DNA from: Pseudomonas sp. 7SR1
GTDB taxonomy: Bacteria; Pseudomonadota; Gammaproteobacteria; Pseudomonadales; Pseudomonadaceae
Direction: 5' to 3'
Assembly (NCBI RefSeq): GCF_900156465.1
Contig: NZ_LT707064.1
Coordinates: 5,843,001 to 5,907,000 of the forward strand
Length of the DNA: 64,000 bases
Positions 37,739 to 47,080 of the stretch are shown one piece after another (within the stretch, counting starts at the first letter, position 1; each line of letters begins with the position of its first letter). Position numbers and translations under genes: made by a program. Below the pieces are notes generated by a model, which did not search any database, was not told the DNA's origin, and was given only the letters and a program-made list of their open reading frames with translations.

Positions 37739-37755
37739 TGCAAGAAGCCTTCCAA
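37739..37755 (-). promoter_or_regulatory. Sigma-54 promoter candidate for flhA
   Basis: The minus strand reads TTGGAAGGCTTCTTGCAA: GG, ten bases, then GC, with a TTGC -12 box. The -24 box is weaker (TGGAAG for TGGCAC). The position, about 60 bases before the flhA ATG, fits FleQ-dependent class II control known for flhA in Pseudomonas. Confidence 0.55.
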
Positions 37756-37800
37756 CTTTTGCCGACAGCCGAAACAGAGCGGGCGAAACGAATGCACGCG

Positions 37801-37893
37801 GTGGCAGCGAGCCTGCCCGCGACTGCGATTTGTCAGGCGCATCCGATGGTCGAATGGAGCATCGCGTTCGCGAGCAGGCTCGCCCCCCACAGG
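37801..37893. repeat. REPIN (two opposed REP palindromes)
   Basis: GTGGCAGCGAGCCTGCCCGC on the left faces GCGAGCAGGCTCGCCCCCCA on the right, about 50 bases apart. It separates the flhB stop from the flhA promoter. Confidence 0.72.
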
Positions 37894-37908
37894 GGGCGGG
37901 TTCATGGC

Positions 37909-39045
37909 TCAGGAATCGCGGCGCAGGTCCGGCGGGATCGGCAGGTCCTTGAGCGGCTCGGGACGCTTGCCCTTGCCGGCGCGGTGCTGACGGATCTGAT
38001 AGACGTAGGCCAGTACCTGGGCCACCGCCAGATACAGGCCACCGGGGATTTCCTGGTCGAGTTCGGTGGAGTAGTAAATGGAACGTGCCAGCGCCGGAGA
38101 TTCGAGCAGCATCACTTCATTGGCCACGGCGATTTCACGGATCTTCAATGCCAGGAAGTCACTGCCCTTGGCCAGCAATACCGGGGCGTTGCCTTTGTCA
38201 GGATCGTATTTGAGCGCCACGGCATAGTGGGTCGGGTTGGTAATGACCACGTCGGCTTCCGGGATTGCCGCCATCATCCGCCGCTGGGATACCTCGCGCT
38301 GCAACTGGCGAATCCGCTGCTTGACCTCCGGCTTGCCCTCCGAGTCCTTGTACTCGTCGCGCACCTCCTGCTTGGTCATCATCAGTTTCTGCTTGCTCTG
38401 ATAGAGCTGGATCGGCACATCGATAGCGGCGATCAGGATCAAGCCACAGGCCATCCACAACGTGCTCCAGCCCACCAGTTGCACGCTATGGATAATGGCC
38501 TGCTCCAGTGGTTCATGGGCGATGCGCAGCACGTCGTCGATATCGGCCTGCAATACCACCAATGCAACGGACAGGACCAACAGGAACTTGCCGAATGCCT
38601 TGAGCAGCTCCATCAGTGCCGTGGTGGAAAACATGCGCTTGAGGCCGGCCGCCGGATTCATCCGACTGAACTTGGGGGCCAGGCTCCCGGCGGCGAATAG
38701 CCATCCGCCCAGGGAAATCGGACCGATGAAGGCTGCCAGCAACAAAAAAATCAGGACTGGCTGAATCGCCAGGATGGCGATCTTGCCGGAATGCAACAGG
38801 TACTGCGCCATCGCGCCGGGGCTCAGCAGCACCTCCCGGGGCAAGGAAAAATTCAGGCGCATGATTTCCAACAGATCCAGAGCCAGGCCGCCCCCGTAAA
38901 TCAGCAGGCCGCCAGCGCCGGCGAGCATGATCGCAAGGGTATTGAGCTCCTTGGAGCGCGCGATCTCGCCCTTTTCACGGGACTCTCTACGGCGTTTCTC
39001 CGTGGGGTCTTCTGTCTTGTCCTGACCGCTTTCGCTCTCGGCCAT
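37909..39045 (-). CDS. flhB: Flagellar export switch protein FlhB
   Basis: 378 residues: charged N-terminus (DKTEDPTEKRRRESREKGE), four membrane helices (about residues 30-210), and a cytoplasmic domain with the autocleavage site NPTH at residues 270-273. Cleavage between N270 and P271 lets FliK change export from rod/hook to filament substrates. The C-terminal tail is basic and Pro-rich. It lies 3 bases after fliR and ends the fliL operon. Confidence 0.96.
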   Translation of the reverse strand: MAESESGQDKTEDPTEKRRRESREKGEIARSKELNTLAIMLAGAGGLLIYGGGLALDLLEIMRLNFSLPREVLLSPGAMAQYLLHSGKIAILAIQPVLIFLLLAAFIGPISLGGWLFAAGSLAPKFSRMNPAAGLKRMFSTTALMELLKAFGKFLLVLSVALVVLQADIDDVLRIAHEPLEQAIIHSVQLVGWSTLWMACGLILIAAIDVPIQLYQSKQKLMMTKQEVRDEYKDSEGKPEVKQRIRQLQREVSQRRMMAAIPEADVVITNPTHYAVALKYDPDKGNAPVLLAKGSDFLALKIREIAVANEVMLLESPALARSIYYSTELDQEIPGGLYLAVAQVLAYVYQIRQHRAGKGKRPEPLKDLPIPPDLRRDS

Positions 39046-39048
39046 GGT

Positions 39049-39831
39049 TCAGCGCGCCTGTGCCATGTCACGCAGCAACTGCAAGGCCTGGGTGGCCAGC
39101 GGCTGGTACTGGTTGAGAATATCCCCCAGGCTGACCCAGAAAATCACCATGCCCAGCACCAGGGTCAGCGGGAAACCGATGGAAAAAATGTTCAACTGCG
39201 GCGCCGCCCGGGTCATCACGCCAAACGCGATGTTGACCACCAGCAGCGCAGTGATCGCCGGCAATACCAGCAGCATCGCCGCCCCCAGGACCCAGCCGAG
39301 CTTGCCGGCGACGTCCCAGAAATGATTGACCAGCATCGCGCTGCCCACCGGCAACGTGGTGAAACTCTCGGTCATGACTTCGAAAACCACCAGGTGTCCG
39401 TTCATGGAGAGGAACAGCAGGGTCACCAGCATGGTCAGGAGCTGCCCGATGACGGCCGTGTTGACGCCGTTGGTGGGGTCGATCATGGAAGCGAAGGCCA
39501 TGCCCATCTGGATCGAAATGATCTGCCCCGCCACCACGAACGCCTGGAAAAACAACTGCAGCGAAAACCCCATCAGGACTCCGATGAGGATCTGTTCGGC
39601 CACCAGCATCAGCGCACTGAGGTCCAGGGCATTGACCGGGGGCATCGGCGGCAGCCCGGGCACGATGACTACCGTGATCGCCAGGGCGAAATACAGGCGC
39701 ACGCGGGTCGGCACCAGGGTCGTGCCGAAGACCGGCATGCTCATCAACACGGCGGTCACGCGAAACAGCGGCAGGATGAACGACGCCACCCAGGTACTGA
39801 TCTGGGTGTCCGTCAGTGCGAGCATCGACAT
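39049..39831 (-). CDS. fliR: Flagellar export apparatus protein FliR
   Basis: A 260-residue, six-helix inner-membrane protein (FILPLFRVTAVLMSMPVFGT near the start). It is part of the FliPQR export gate. It starts four bases after fliQ. Length and hydrophobic profile match the family. Confidence 0.95.
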   Translation of the reverse strand: MSMLALTDTQISTWVASFILPLFRVTAVLMSMPVFGTTLVPTRVRLYFALAITVVIVPGLPPMPPVNALDLSALMLVAEQILIGVLMGFSLQLFFQAFVVAGQIISIQMGMAFASMIDPTNGVNTAVIGQLLTMLVTLLFLSMNGHLVVFEVMTESFTTLPVGSAMLVNHFWDVAGKLGWVLGAAMLLVLPAITALLVVNIAFGVMTRAAPQLNIFSIGFPLTLVLGMVIFWVSLGDILNQYQPLATQALQLLRDMAQAR

Positions 39832-39835
39832 CGGG

Positions 39836-40105
39836 TCAACCGATCAACTGCGGAATACTGCCGTACAACTGCAGGATGTATTCCATGAAGGTTTGCACCA
39901 GCCAGGGACCGGCGACAATCAGCGTCACCAGCATGACCAGCAGGCGTGGCAGGAAGCTCAGGGTCTGCTCGTTGATCTGGGTGGCGGCCTGGAACATGGC
40001 CACCAGCAGCCCCACCAACAGGCTGGGGATCACCAGGATGGCAACCATCATGGTGGTCAGCCAGAGAGCCTCGCGGAACAGGTCTACCGCTACTTCAGGC
40101 GTCAT
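39836..40105 (-). CDS. fliQ: Flagellar export apparatus protein FliQ
   Basis: 89 residues with two membrane helices (about 13-38 and 55-77), starting MTPEVAVDLFREALWLTTMM. It surrounds FliP in the export gate helix assembly. The length is typical. Confidence 0.95.
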   Translation of the reverse strand: MTPEVAVDLFREALWLTTMMVAILVIPSLLVGLLVAMFQAATQINEQTLSFLPRLLVMLVTLIVAGPWLVQTFMEYILQLYGSIPQLIG

Positions 40106-40128
40106 ATCGTCCTACTCGCGCAAGGGGT

Positions 40129-40878
40129 CTAAACACCGCCGAAACTGCCCGCCAGGGTGCCGATGATCAATGCCCAGCCATCCACCAGGACGAACAGCAT
40201 GATCTTGAACGGCAGGGAAATGATCAGCGGCGACAGCATCATCATGCCCATGGCCATGAGGATACTGGCGACTACCAGGTCAATGATCAGGAACGGGATG
40301 AAAATCATGAAGCCGATCTGGAATGCGGTCTTGAGCTCGGAGGTCACGAACGCCGGCACCAGGATGGTCAGCGGCGCCTGGTCGGGGCTGGCGATGTCGG
40401 TGCGCTTGGACAGGCGCATGAACAGCTCCAGGTCGCTGCTGCGGGTTTGCGCCAGCATGAAATCCTTGACCGGCACCTCGGCCTTGGCCACGGCGTCCTG
40501 GGCAGTGATCTTCTCCGCCAGGTAAGGCTGCAGCGCATCCTGGTTCACCCGATCGAACACCGGGGCCATGATGAACATGGTCAGGAACAGCGCCATGCCG
40601 GTGAGGATCTGGTTCGACGGCGTCTGCTGCAAGCCCAGGGCCTGGCGCAGGATGGAAAAGACAATGATGATCCGGGTAAAGCTGGTCATCAGCATGACGA
40701 ACGCCGGGATGAAGCTCAGCGCAGTCATGATCAGCAGGATCTGCAGGCTGACCGAGTATTCCTGGGCCCCTTCTGCGTTGGTCCCCAGGGTGATCGCCGG
40801 GATCGACAACGGATCGGCGGCGAACGCCAACGGCGCGGCCAGCATCAGCGCCAGCGTCAACAGAATGCGCAACGGCAT
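40129..40878 (-). CDS. fliP: Flagellar export apparatus protein FliP
   Basis: 249 residues with a cleavable signal peptide ([19 protein letters not shown]), then the FliP signature regions [20 protein letters not shown] at about 65-84 and [20 protein letters not shown] at about 187-206. It forms the pentameric core of the export gate. The start overlaps the fliO stop as TAATG. Confidence 0.96.
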   Translation of the reverse strand: MPLRILLTLALMLAAPLAFAADPLSIPAITLGTNAEGAQEYSVSLQILLIMTALSFIPAFVMLMTSFTRIIIVFSILRQALGLQQTPSNQILTGMALFLTMFIMAPVFDRVNQDALQPYLAEKITAQDAVAKAEVPVKDFMLAQTRSSDLELFMRLSKRTDIASPDQAPLTILVPAFVTSELKTAFQIGFMIFIPFLIIDLVVASILMAMGMMMLSPLIISLPFKIMLFVLVDGWALIIGTLAGSFGGV

Positions 40879-41312
40879 TACTTCTTATCCTTCTGGTCTT
40901 TACCCAGCAGTTCCATGAGGCGCTGGGCAAATTCGGGAGTGGCCTGCTCGGTGGACGGCACCTGCACCGGCTCCTTGAGCACGTGCAACGCGGTGATCGT
41001 GCCAGGGCTCAGGCCCAGCAGGATCTGCTCGTTGCCCACCTGCACCAGCACCAGCCGGTCCCGCGGGCCAAGAGCGCGCGAGCCGACGATATCGATGACC
41101 TGGCCCTTGCCGGCCGGCCCCGCCTGTTGCACGCGGCGCAGCAACCAGGCGAGGAAAAAGATCAGCCCCAGCACCAGCAACAGGCCCAGCACCAGCTGCG
41201 CCAATTGCCCGGCCATACTGCTGCCGGACGCCGTGGCCGTGGTGGTCGCCGCCGGTTCGGCCGCCAGCACGCTGAAGGGCAGCATGAGGGCCGCTGCGAT
41301 AAACCCCTTCAC
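40878..41312 (-). CDS. fliO: Flagellar export assembly protein FliO
   Basis: 144 residues: a signal-like N-terminus ([19 protein letters not shown]), one membrane helix (about 33-53, [19 protein letters not shown]) and a small cytoplasmic domain ([24 protein letters not shown]). It aids FliP assembly. It is immediately adjacent to fliN. Confidence 0.93.
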   Translation of the reverse strand: MKGFIAAALMLPFSVLAAEPAATTTATASGSSMAGQLAQLVLGLLLVLGLIFFLAWLLRRVQQAGPAGKGQVIDIVGSRALGPRDRLVLVQVGNEQILLGLSPGTITALHVLKEPVQVPSTEQATPEFAQRLMELLGKDQKDKK

Positions 41313-41771
41313 TCAGCGCAGCTTCTTGATGCGTTCGCTCGGGCTGATCACGTCCGTCAGGCGGATGCCGAACTTCTCGTTGACCACCACCACTTCGCCA
41401 TGGGCGATCAGGGTGCCGTTGACCAGCACGTCCAGGGGCTCGCCGGCCAGGCGGTCCAACTCGATCACCGAACCCTGGTTGAGCTGCAGCAGGTTGCGGA
41501 TGTTGATGTCGGTGCTGCCCACTTCCATGGAAATCGACACCGGGATATCGAGAATCACGTCCAGGTTCGGACCGTCCAGCGTCACGGGCTCGTGGCTCTT
41601 GGGCACGCTGCCGAACTCTTCCATGGGCAGGCGGTTGGACGCAGCGGCGCCGGTGTCGGCTGCCAGCAAGGCGTCGATGTCGGCCTGTCCGCTTTCGCCA
41701 GCTTCTTCCAGGGCAGCGGCCCATTCGTCGGCCAGCGCCTGGTCGTCCTGGTTGTTCATATCGTTAGCCAT
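41313..41771 (-). CDS. fliN: Flagellar switch protein FliN
   Basis: 152 residues: an acidic N-terminal tail (about 1-65) and a SpoA domain (about 72-150; VSISMEVGSTDINIRNLLQL, GEVVVVNEKFGIRLTDV). FliN forms the lower C-ring and binds FliH. GAGGA sits six bases before the ATG at 41771. Confidence 0.96.
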   Translation of the reverse strand: MANDMNNQDDQALADEWAAALEEAGESGQADIDALLAADTGAAASNRLPMEEFGSVPKSHEPVTLDGPNLDVILDIPVSISMEVGSTDINIRNLLQLNQGSVIELDRLAGEPLDVLVNGTLIAHGEVVVVNEKFGIRLTDVISPSERIKKLR

Positions 41772-41836
41772 CGTTTGTCCTCGGCGGGCAAAAATCAGTT
41801 AGAAACGTAAAATCCGCTAAAAAGTTTCGACACTGC

Positions 41837-42805
41837 TCAGCGGCGTTCGATCGGCTCGATCACTTGCAACGCGAGGTTGCCTTTGTGAGAGCCCATCTTG
41901 ACCTTGAAGGCCGGTACGCCGTTGGCACGCATGATCATGTCTTCCGGCATCTCGACGGGGATGATGTCCCCCGGCTGCATGTGCAGGATGTCCCGCAGGC
42001 GCAGTTGACGCCGCGCGACGGTCGCGCCAATCGGCACGTCCACGTCCAGCACGTCCTGGCGCAGGGCATTGATCCAGCGCTCGTCCTGGTCGTCGAGGTC
42101 CGACTGGAAACCGGCGTCGAGCATCTCGCGCACCGGCTCGATCATCGAATACGGCATGGTCACGTGCAGGTCACCTCCACCGCCATCGAGCTCGATATGG
42201 AAAGTCGACACCACGATGGCCTCGCTCGGGCCGACGATGTTGGCCATGGCCGGGTTCACTTCCGAGTTGATGTACTCGAAGTTCACTTCCATGATCGCCT
42301 GCCAGGCCTCCTTCAGGTCGATGAAGGCCTGCTCCAGCACCATACGCACCACTCGCAGCTCGGTGGGGGTGAATTCACGCCCTTCGATCTTGGCGTGACG
42401 ACCATCTCCGCCGAAGAAATTGTCCACCAGCTTGAACACCAGCTTGGCATCCAGGATGAACAGCGCGGTGCCGCGCAACGGCTTGATCTTGACCAGGTTC
42501 AGGCTGGTGGGCACGTACAGCGAATGCACGTACTCACCGAATTTCATCACCTGCACGCCGCCGACGGCCACGTCGGCCGAACGGCGCAGCATGTTGAACA
42601 TGCTGATACGGGTGTATCGGGCAAAGCGCTCGTTGATCATCTCCAGGGTCGGCATGCGTCCGCGAACGATGCGATCCTGGCTGGTCAGGTCGTAGCTTTT
42701 GACGCTGCCCGGTTCAGTAGCGGTTTCGGTTTGCACCAGGCCGTCGTCGACACCATGCAACAGCGCATCGATTTCGTCCTGGGACAACAGGTCCTGCACG
42801 GCCAT
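41837..42805 (-). CDS. fliM: Flagellar switch protein FliM
   Basis: 322 residues. The N-terminal CheY-P-binding peptide LSQDEIDALL is at residues 7-16, the CheC-like middle domain at about 45-240, and the C-terminal SpoA domain at about 250-320 (DIPVEMPEDMIMRANGVPAF region). It joins FliG and FliN in the C-ring and receives the chemotaxis signal. Confidence 0.96.
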   Translation of the reverse strand: MAVQDLLSQDEIDALLHGVDDGLVQTETATEPGSVKSYDLTSQDRIVRGRMPTLEMINERFARYTRISMFNMLRRSADVAVGGVQVMKFGEYVHSLYVPTSLNLVKIKPLRGTALFILDAKLVFKLVDNFFGGDGRHAKIEGREFTPTELRVVRMVLEQAFIDLKEAWQAIMEVNFEYINSEVNPAMANIVGPSEAIVVSTFHIELDGGGGDLHVTMPYSMIEPVREMLDAGFQSDLDDQDERWINALRQDVLDVDVPIGATVARRQLRLRDILHMQPGDIIPVEMPEDMIMRANGVPAFKVKMGSHKGNLALQVIEPIERR

Positions 42806-42814
42806 GTCGTGTTC

Positions 42815-43318
42815 CTACTGCAATACGAAGTTAGTGAAGAGCAACTGTTCGATCACCACTTTGCCGAGTTCTTTCTGTGCCACTTCCTGCACGCTGGCCG
42901 TGGCTTTCTGACGCAGCATTTCCTGGCCGACAGGGGTGGCCAGGGTGTCGAAGTTCTGTCCGGAAAACAGCATCACCAGGTTATTGCGGATCAGCGGCAT
43001 GTGCACCCGCAAGGCTTCCAGGTCGGCCTGGTTGCGACCCAGCAGGGTGATGCTGACCTGCATGTAGCGCTGACGGCCGTTCTGGGTGTAGTTGGCCACG
43101 AACGCAGGCGCCATGGGCTCGAAAATCGCCGGCTGCTTGCCGACCGGTGCCGCTTCGGCCACGGGCGCAGGCTTGCTTTGAGCGTTGTGCATGAAATACC
43201 AGGTCGCCCCCACGGATACACCGATCGCCAGCAGCAGCCCCACGACGATCAGGATGATCATCTTGAGTTTGCCTTTGGTCGCAGGGTCTTTTACAGCTGC
43301 TGCTTCGCTCTTCGCCAT
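42815..43318 (-). CDS. fliL: Flagellar basal-body protein FliL
   Basis: 167 residues with one membrane helix (about residues 19-42, KMIILIVVGLLLAIGVSVGA) and a periplasmic domain. FliL rings the stator units and supports torque. It is the first gene of the fliLMNOPQR-flhB operon; a sigma-54 element lies about 52 bases upstream. Confidence 0.94.
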   Translation of the reverse strand: MAKSEAAAVKDPATKGKLKMIILIVVGLLLAIGVSVGATWYFMHNAQSKPAPVAEAAPVGKQPAIFEPMAPAFVANYTQNGRQRYMQVSITLLGRNQADLEALRVHMPLIRNNLVMLFSGQNFDTLATPVGQEMLRQKATASVQEVAQKELGKVVIEQLLFTNFVLQ

Positions 43319-43369
43319 GCCAATAATCCGTCACTAATCGGGGGGTTTACGGTTGCATGGCAAGGCAGG

Positions 43370-43386
43370 AGCAAGTGTTATGCCAG
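43370..43386 (-). promoter_or_regulatory. Sigma-54 promoter candidate for the fliL operon
   Basis: The minus strand reads CTGGCATAACACTTGCT, a close match to TGGCAC-N5-TTGCT with exact GG-N10-GC spacing. It lies about 52 bases before the fliL start, between the REPIN and the gene. Confidence 0.75.
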
Positions 43387-43408
43387 AACATGTCGGGAGC
43401 ACAAAGCA

Positions 43409-43502
43409 CTGTGGGAGCGAGCCTGCTCGCCATAACGGAGTCTCGGTCACCTCGTATCGGTGACTGGTCCACAGTCATGGCGAGCTGGCTCGCTCCCACA
43501 GG
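43409..43502. repeat. REPIN, 94-bp pair of opposed REP palindromes
   Basis: CTGTGGGAGCGAGCCTGCTC at the left end and GAGCTGGCTCGCTCCCACAG at the right end are inverted copies separated by about 54 bases. It lies between the fliK stop and the fliL promoter. It is the best-preserved REPIN in the window. Confidence 0.88.
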
Positions 43503-43516
43503 GTCTGTTTGCCTGG

Positions 43517-44890
43517 TCAGGCGTAGTAATCCACGGCGCTGGTACCGATGACGGTGGTGGTGCTGGTGGCCACCTCGGCGACGCCGGCCGGCAGGTTTTC
43601 ATCCCCGGAGTCCAGGCGCGCGCCAGTCGACGAAGCGCGCCCGGCCTGGGCCTGCTGCTGCGCCTGCTGGTCCGGGTTCTGGGAGCCACGGGATTGATCG
43701 GACACGCTGACGTCGACCTGGCCCATGCCCTGCTGGGCGAAGCTGTCGCGCAGGCGGTGCATCTGGCCTTCGAGGGCTTCGCGCACACCGGAGTGAGCGC
43801 TCATGAAGGTAACCTGGGTCTGCTGGTCCGGGATCATGTTCACCCGGATATCCAGGCGTCCGAGTTCGGCTGGCTGCAACTGGATGTCCGCCGCCTTGAG
43901 ATTGGCGCTCGACAGGTACATGACCCGGTTGACGATCTCTTCGGTCCAGCCGCTCTGGTTCATGGCGATTGGCTGGTTGACCGGCACCGCGTTGGCAGTC
44001 TTGGGCGTGGCGGCCTGGGTCAGCGCCGCCAGGCGGTTGGCGAAATCATCCACCCGGGTATCGCTGGAAGCGCCCCCCAGATCCTTGAGCCCTTCGCTGA
44101 TCAGGCCGCTGAAGGCCTTGTCGCCGCCCTGGCTTCCCGGACCGGTGCTGTCCTGGTCAGCCTGGACGCTGAGCATATTGGCCATGCCGGCGGCGAATGT
44201 CTGGGCCGACGTGGACGTCTGTTCGGCTTCGAGCGGCGCCGTAGCGGCTGCCTTGGACTGGCTGGCGGCGGAAACATGGCCGCTCTGCTCCATTGCCAGG
44301 CGCAGCGCCGGCAGGGCATCGAGGGGGTCAGCCTGTGGATCGAACTCCGGGTCCACCACTGGAGCCTCAGCCTTGGCCGGCGTCACTAGGGGCGCAACCG
44401 GTGCCGCCACCGCCGCGACAACCTGAGGTGCGGAGCAAACGTCCACCGGCGTGGGTGCAACGTCCACGGTCACGACCGATGCGGCAGTCTCCGGCAGCAA
44501 GGCGGGGTCCAGTGTCGGATCGGCAAGCGGAGCCTCGGCCACGGGTGCTTCAGCCGTATCGTCGCGCTCCTCGCTGGCCTGCTGGTCGTCGGCGGTGACC
44601 GGTTTGTCGGTGGGCAAGGGTTTGCCGCTATCGGCAACGGTCGGTTCTGGCGCGGCAGCCGTTTCGTTGCCGGCGTCTTTCTTGACGGTGTTGTCGGGCG
44701 TCTTGTCGCGCACCGGCTTCATCGAAGGTTCAGGTACCGACGGTGATTTGACGGGGGCCTGCTTGGCGAAGACCTGCGCGAAGCTGAAGGCTCTATTTCC
44801 TGGCTCCGGGGCCGCTGCCGGTGAATTGACGGCGGTCTGGGGCTTGGCCTGGGTGGTGGCCTGCAGCAGTGTATTGGGCGTAACGGGCAT
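43517..44890 (-). CDS. fliK: Flagellar hook-length control protein FliK
   Basis: 457 residues from MPVTPNTLLQATT, with GGAG ten bases upstream. The N-terminal ruler part (to about 320) is Pro/Ala/Val/Asp-rich and disordered. The C-terminal switch domain (about 325-410; MNQSGWTEEIVNRVMYLSSA, IQLQPAELGRLDIRVNM) contacts FlhB. The tail after it is Gln/Ala-rich (NPDQQAQQQAQAG). FliK measures hook length and triggers the switch to filament export. It has its own sigma-54 element. Confidence 0.94.
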   Translation of the reverse strand: MPVTPNTLLQATTQAKPQTAVNSPAAAPEPGNRAFSFAQVFAKQAPVKSPSVPEPSMKPVRDKTPDNTVKKDAGNETAAAPEPTVADSGKPLPTDKPVTADDQQASEERDDTAEAPVAEAPLADPTLDPALLPETAASVVTVDVAPTPVDVCSAPQVVAAVAAPVAPLVTPAKAEAPVVDPEFDPQADPLDALPALRLAMEQSGHVSAASQSKAAATAPLEAEQTSTSAQTFAAGMANMLSVQADQDSTGPGSQGGDKAFSGLISEGLKDLGGASSDTRVDDFANRLAALTQAATPKTANAVPVNQPIAMNQSGWTEEIVNRVMYLSSANLKAADIQLQPAELGRLDIRVNMIPDQQTQVTFMSAHSGVREALEGQMHRLRDSFAQQGMGQVDVSVSDQSRGSQNPDQQAQQQAQAGRASSTGARLDSGDENLPAGVAEVATSTTTVIGTSAVDYYA

Positions 44891-44938
44891 AAAAAGTCTC
44901 CGCTGCACTGAAATCATAGGTACAGTCGAGACAAGTCA

Positions 44939-44956
44939 ATGCAAGGGGCGGGCCAA
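44939..44956 (-). promoter_or_regulatory. Sigma-54 promoter candidate for fliK
   Basis: The minus strand reads TTGGCCCGCCCCTTGCAT: GG-N10-GC with TTGC at -12 and TGGCCCG at -24 (one mismatch to TGGCACG). It lies about 50 bases upstream of the fliK ATG, in the hptB-fliK gap. Confidence 0.72.
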
Positions 44957-44988
44957 CGCCGCAGAGGCTGGAAATCGGTCGGTCATGC

Positions 44989-45333
44989 TCAGCAGTGGAA
45001 ACCTTCGCGCTCTTCCCTGCAGAGGTTTCGAACATGGGCAAATTCGCTGTCGATCTCGCTGACCAGCTTCTCGATGCCACCCAGCGAGGGCTGCTTGGCA
45101 CGCTGCTCCAGCTCGCCGCACAGCTCAGCCAGGCGGATGGCCCCCATGTTGCTGCTGCTGCCCTTGAAGCTGTGGGCCGTGGCGCTCAGTTTTTCAGCGT
45201 CACGAGCCTCGTGCAGCACGCGAAGGCGCGCCTCGGAATCGTTGAGAAAGGTGTCTAGCAGTTCCAGATACCCTTCCTCCATGACTTCCTTCAATGTGCT
45301 GAGCACATCGCGGTCCAGATGAATCTCACTCAC
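44989..45333 (-). CDS. hptB: Histidine phosphotransfer protein HptB
   Basis: A 114-residue all-helical Hpt domain with phosphorylated His54 in ATAHSFKGSSSNMGA. In P. aeruginosa HptB takes phosphate from several hybrid sensors (such as PA1611, RetS, ErcS') and passes it to HsbR, affecting RsmY and biofilm. Placement after hsbR and before fliK supports the name. It starts 31 bases after hsbR. Confidence 0.9.
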   Translation of the reverse strand: MSEIHLDRDVLSTLKEVMEEGYLELLDTFLNDSEARLRVLHEARDAEKLSATAHSFKGSSSNMGAIRLAELCGELEQRAKQPSLGGIEKLVSEIDSEFAHVRNLCREEREGFHC

Positions 45334-45364
45334 TTGTTCGCTCCTTGATCAAGAATGGCGCGGA

Positions 45365-47071
45365 TTATGCCAGAGCCTCCCAGAAAAACTCCACGCGGAC
45401 ACTACGACCATCGTCTGACCAACGGGCCTGATGGCTCAACTGCCGTACCAGGCTCACACCGCGCCCTGACAGCCTGTCGCAGTCCAGAGGTCGCGCCAGC
45501 ACCTGGGCGACATCGAAGCCCTCGCCGCTGTCTTCGACCTCGATCACCAGGCGGCCACCCTCACCATGAGGGGTGATATGCAAGTGTACCCGGATGTGAC
45601 CGTCACTCAATTCTTCCAGGCGTGAGTTGCGCTCCGTGTAATAACGCGCAAAACCCGACGCGTCACGCTTGATACTCGAATCCAGCCCCAGCACGCCATG
45701 TTCCAGGGCGTTGGAATACAACTCCGAGAGTACGCTGTAGAGCGCACCGCTCTGGGCCCTGAGCCCATGAACTTCAAGCAACAGTTGCAACAGGTACGGC
45801 ATGGGATTGAACCGCCTGAGCGTCTGCGCCCGGAACTCGAAGCTCACCGACCAGTCCAGCGGGCTGGACTGGCCGCTATCGGAATAGACCGGTGGCGGCG
45901 GGTTGAGTTGCGCCGGCGCCACCATCCGCACCTCCACCATGCTGAAGTCATCGCGGGCCTCGCCGCGAAAATCCCGCAGCGCCTGCTGGATGTCTTCGAA
46001 AAGACTGTCCGGCTCGCGGTTGGCGGCGAAGACCGCCTGCAGCCGATCCACGCCAAACAGTTCGTCATCCTCGTTACTGGTATCGATGACGCCATCCGAC
46101 AGCAGGAATACCCGATCTCCTACCGCCATCGGATGCACTTCGGTACGGTCATCGAATAACTGTGGCGTGAGCACGCCCAACGGCAGGTGGCGCGCCGGCA
46201 ATGGCTTGCGCGCCCCGCTGAGGCTGTCATGCAGGTAGCCGTCGGGCATGCCGCCGTTCCAGATTTCCACCGTGCCGCGTTGGAAACTCAGGCACAACAG
46301 CGTCGCGCAGCAGAACATGTCGACCGGCAGGATGCGTTTGAGCTTGGCGTTCATTTCCCGCAGGATCTGCGCCAGGCCGTAGCCCTTGGCAGTCATGCCG
46401 TAGAACACCTCCGCCAGCGGCATCGCGCCGACTGCCGCCGGCAGGCCGTGGCCGGTGAAATCCCCCAGCAGGACATGCATGTCGCCGGCCGGATTGAACG
46501 CGGCCAGCAGCAGATCGCCGTTGAACAAGGCATAAGGTGATTGCAGGTAACGGATGTTCGGAGCGCTGAGACAGCCGGAGTGGGCGATCTTGTCGAACAC
46601 GGCCTTGGCGACCCGCTGTTCGTTGAGCAGGTAATCGTGGTGCCGGGCGATCTGGTCGCGCTGCTCAACGACGGTAGCCTGCAAACGCCGCAACCGATCC
46701 ATCGCCTTGATCTTGGCGGCCAGGATCACCTGGTTATAGGGTTTTGCCAGGAAATCGTCGCCACCGGCCTCCAGGCAACGAGCCAAGGCCTCGCTTTCGG
46801 TCAATGACGTGAGGAAGATGATCGGAACCAGCTGCTCGCCGGCCAACTGCTTGATCTTCTGCGCGGCCTCGAACCCGTCCATGACGGGCATCATCGCGTC
46901 CATCAGCACCAGGTGCGGACGCTGCTGCTGGTACACCTCCACTGCCTCGGCACCATCGGCTGCAGTGAGCACATGATGCCCCTGGCGACGGACAATGGTG
47001 GACAACAGCAGCCGATCAGCGGCACTGTCCTCGGCAATCAGGACCGTCAACGACTCCAGATCGGACAACAT
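45365..47071 (-). CDS. hsbR: Response regulator HsbR (receiver, PP2C phosphatase, kinase domain)
   Basis: 568 residues. Receiver domain 1-125 with phospho-acceptor Asp58 (LVLMDAMMPVMDG). A SpoIIE-type PP2C phosphatase at about 180-395 has the metal-binding VLLGDFTGHGLPAAVGAMPL and SDGVIDTSNEDDE. The C-terminal HATPase_c anti-sigma-like kinase at about 430-565 has ELYSNALEHGVLGLD and SGRGVSLVRQL. It switches between kinase and phosphatase on the anti-anti-sigma protein HsbA according to phosphorylation by HptB. The hptB, hsbR and hsbA genes form one unit here. Confidence 0.93.
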   Translation of the reverse strand: MLSDLESLTVLIAEDSAADRLLLSTIVRRQGHHVLTAADGAEAVEVYQQQRPHLVLMDAMMPVMDGFEAAQKIKQLAGEQLVPIIFLTSLTESEALARCLEAGGDDFLAKPYNQVILAAKIKAMDRLRRLQATVVEQRDQIARHHDYLLNEQRVAKAVFDKIAHSGCLSAPNIRYLQSPYALFNGDLLLAAFNPAGDMHVLLGDFTGHGLPAAVGAMPLAEVFYGMTAKGYGLAQILREMNAKLKRILPVDMFCCATLLCLSFQRGTVEIWNGGMPDGYLHDSLSGARKPLPARHLPLGVLTPQLFDDRTEVHPMAVGDRVFLLSDGVIDTSNEDDELFGVDRLQAVFAANREPDSLFEDIQQALRDFRGEARDDFSMVEVRMVAPAQLNPPPPVYSDSGQSSPLDWSVSFEFRAQTLRRFNPMPYLLQLLLEVHGLRAQSGALYSVLSELYSNALEHGVLGLDSSIKRDASGFARYYTERNSRLEELSDGHIRVHLHITPHGEGGRLVIEVEDSGEGFDVAQVLARPLDCDRLSGRGVSLVRQLSHQARWSDDGRSVRVEFFWEALA

Positions 47072-47080
47072 GGCGGGTGA

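Noticed and set aside
43409..43502. Possible CRISPR repeat or attachment site
   Set aside because: Only one pair of opposed palindromes is present, without regular spacing or spacers; it is a REPIN.
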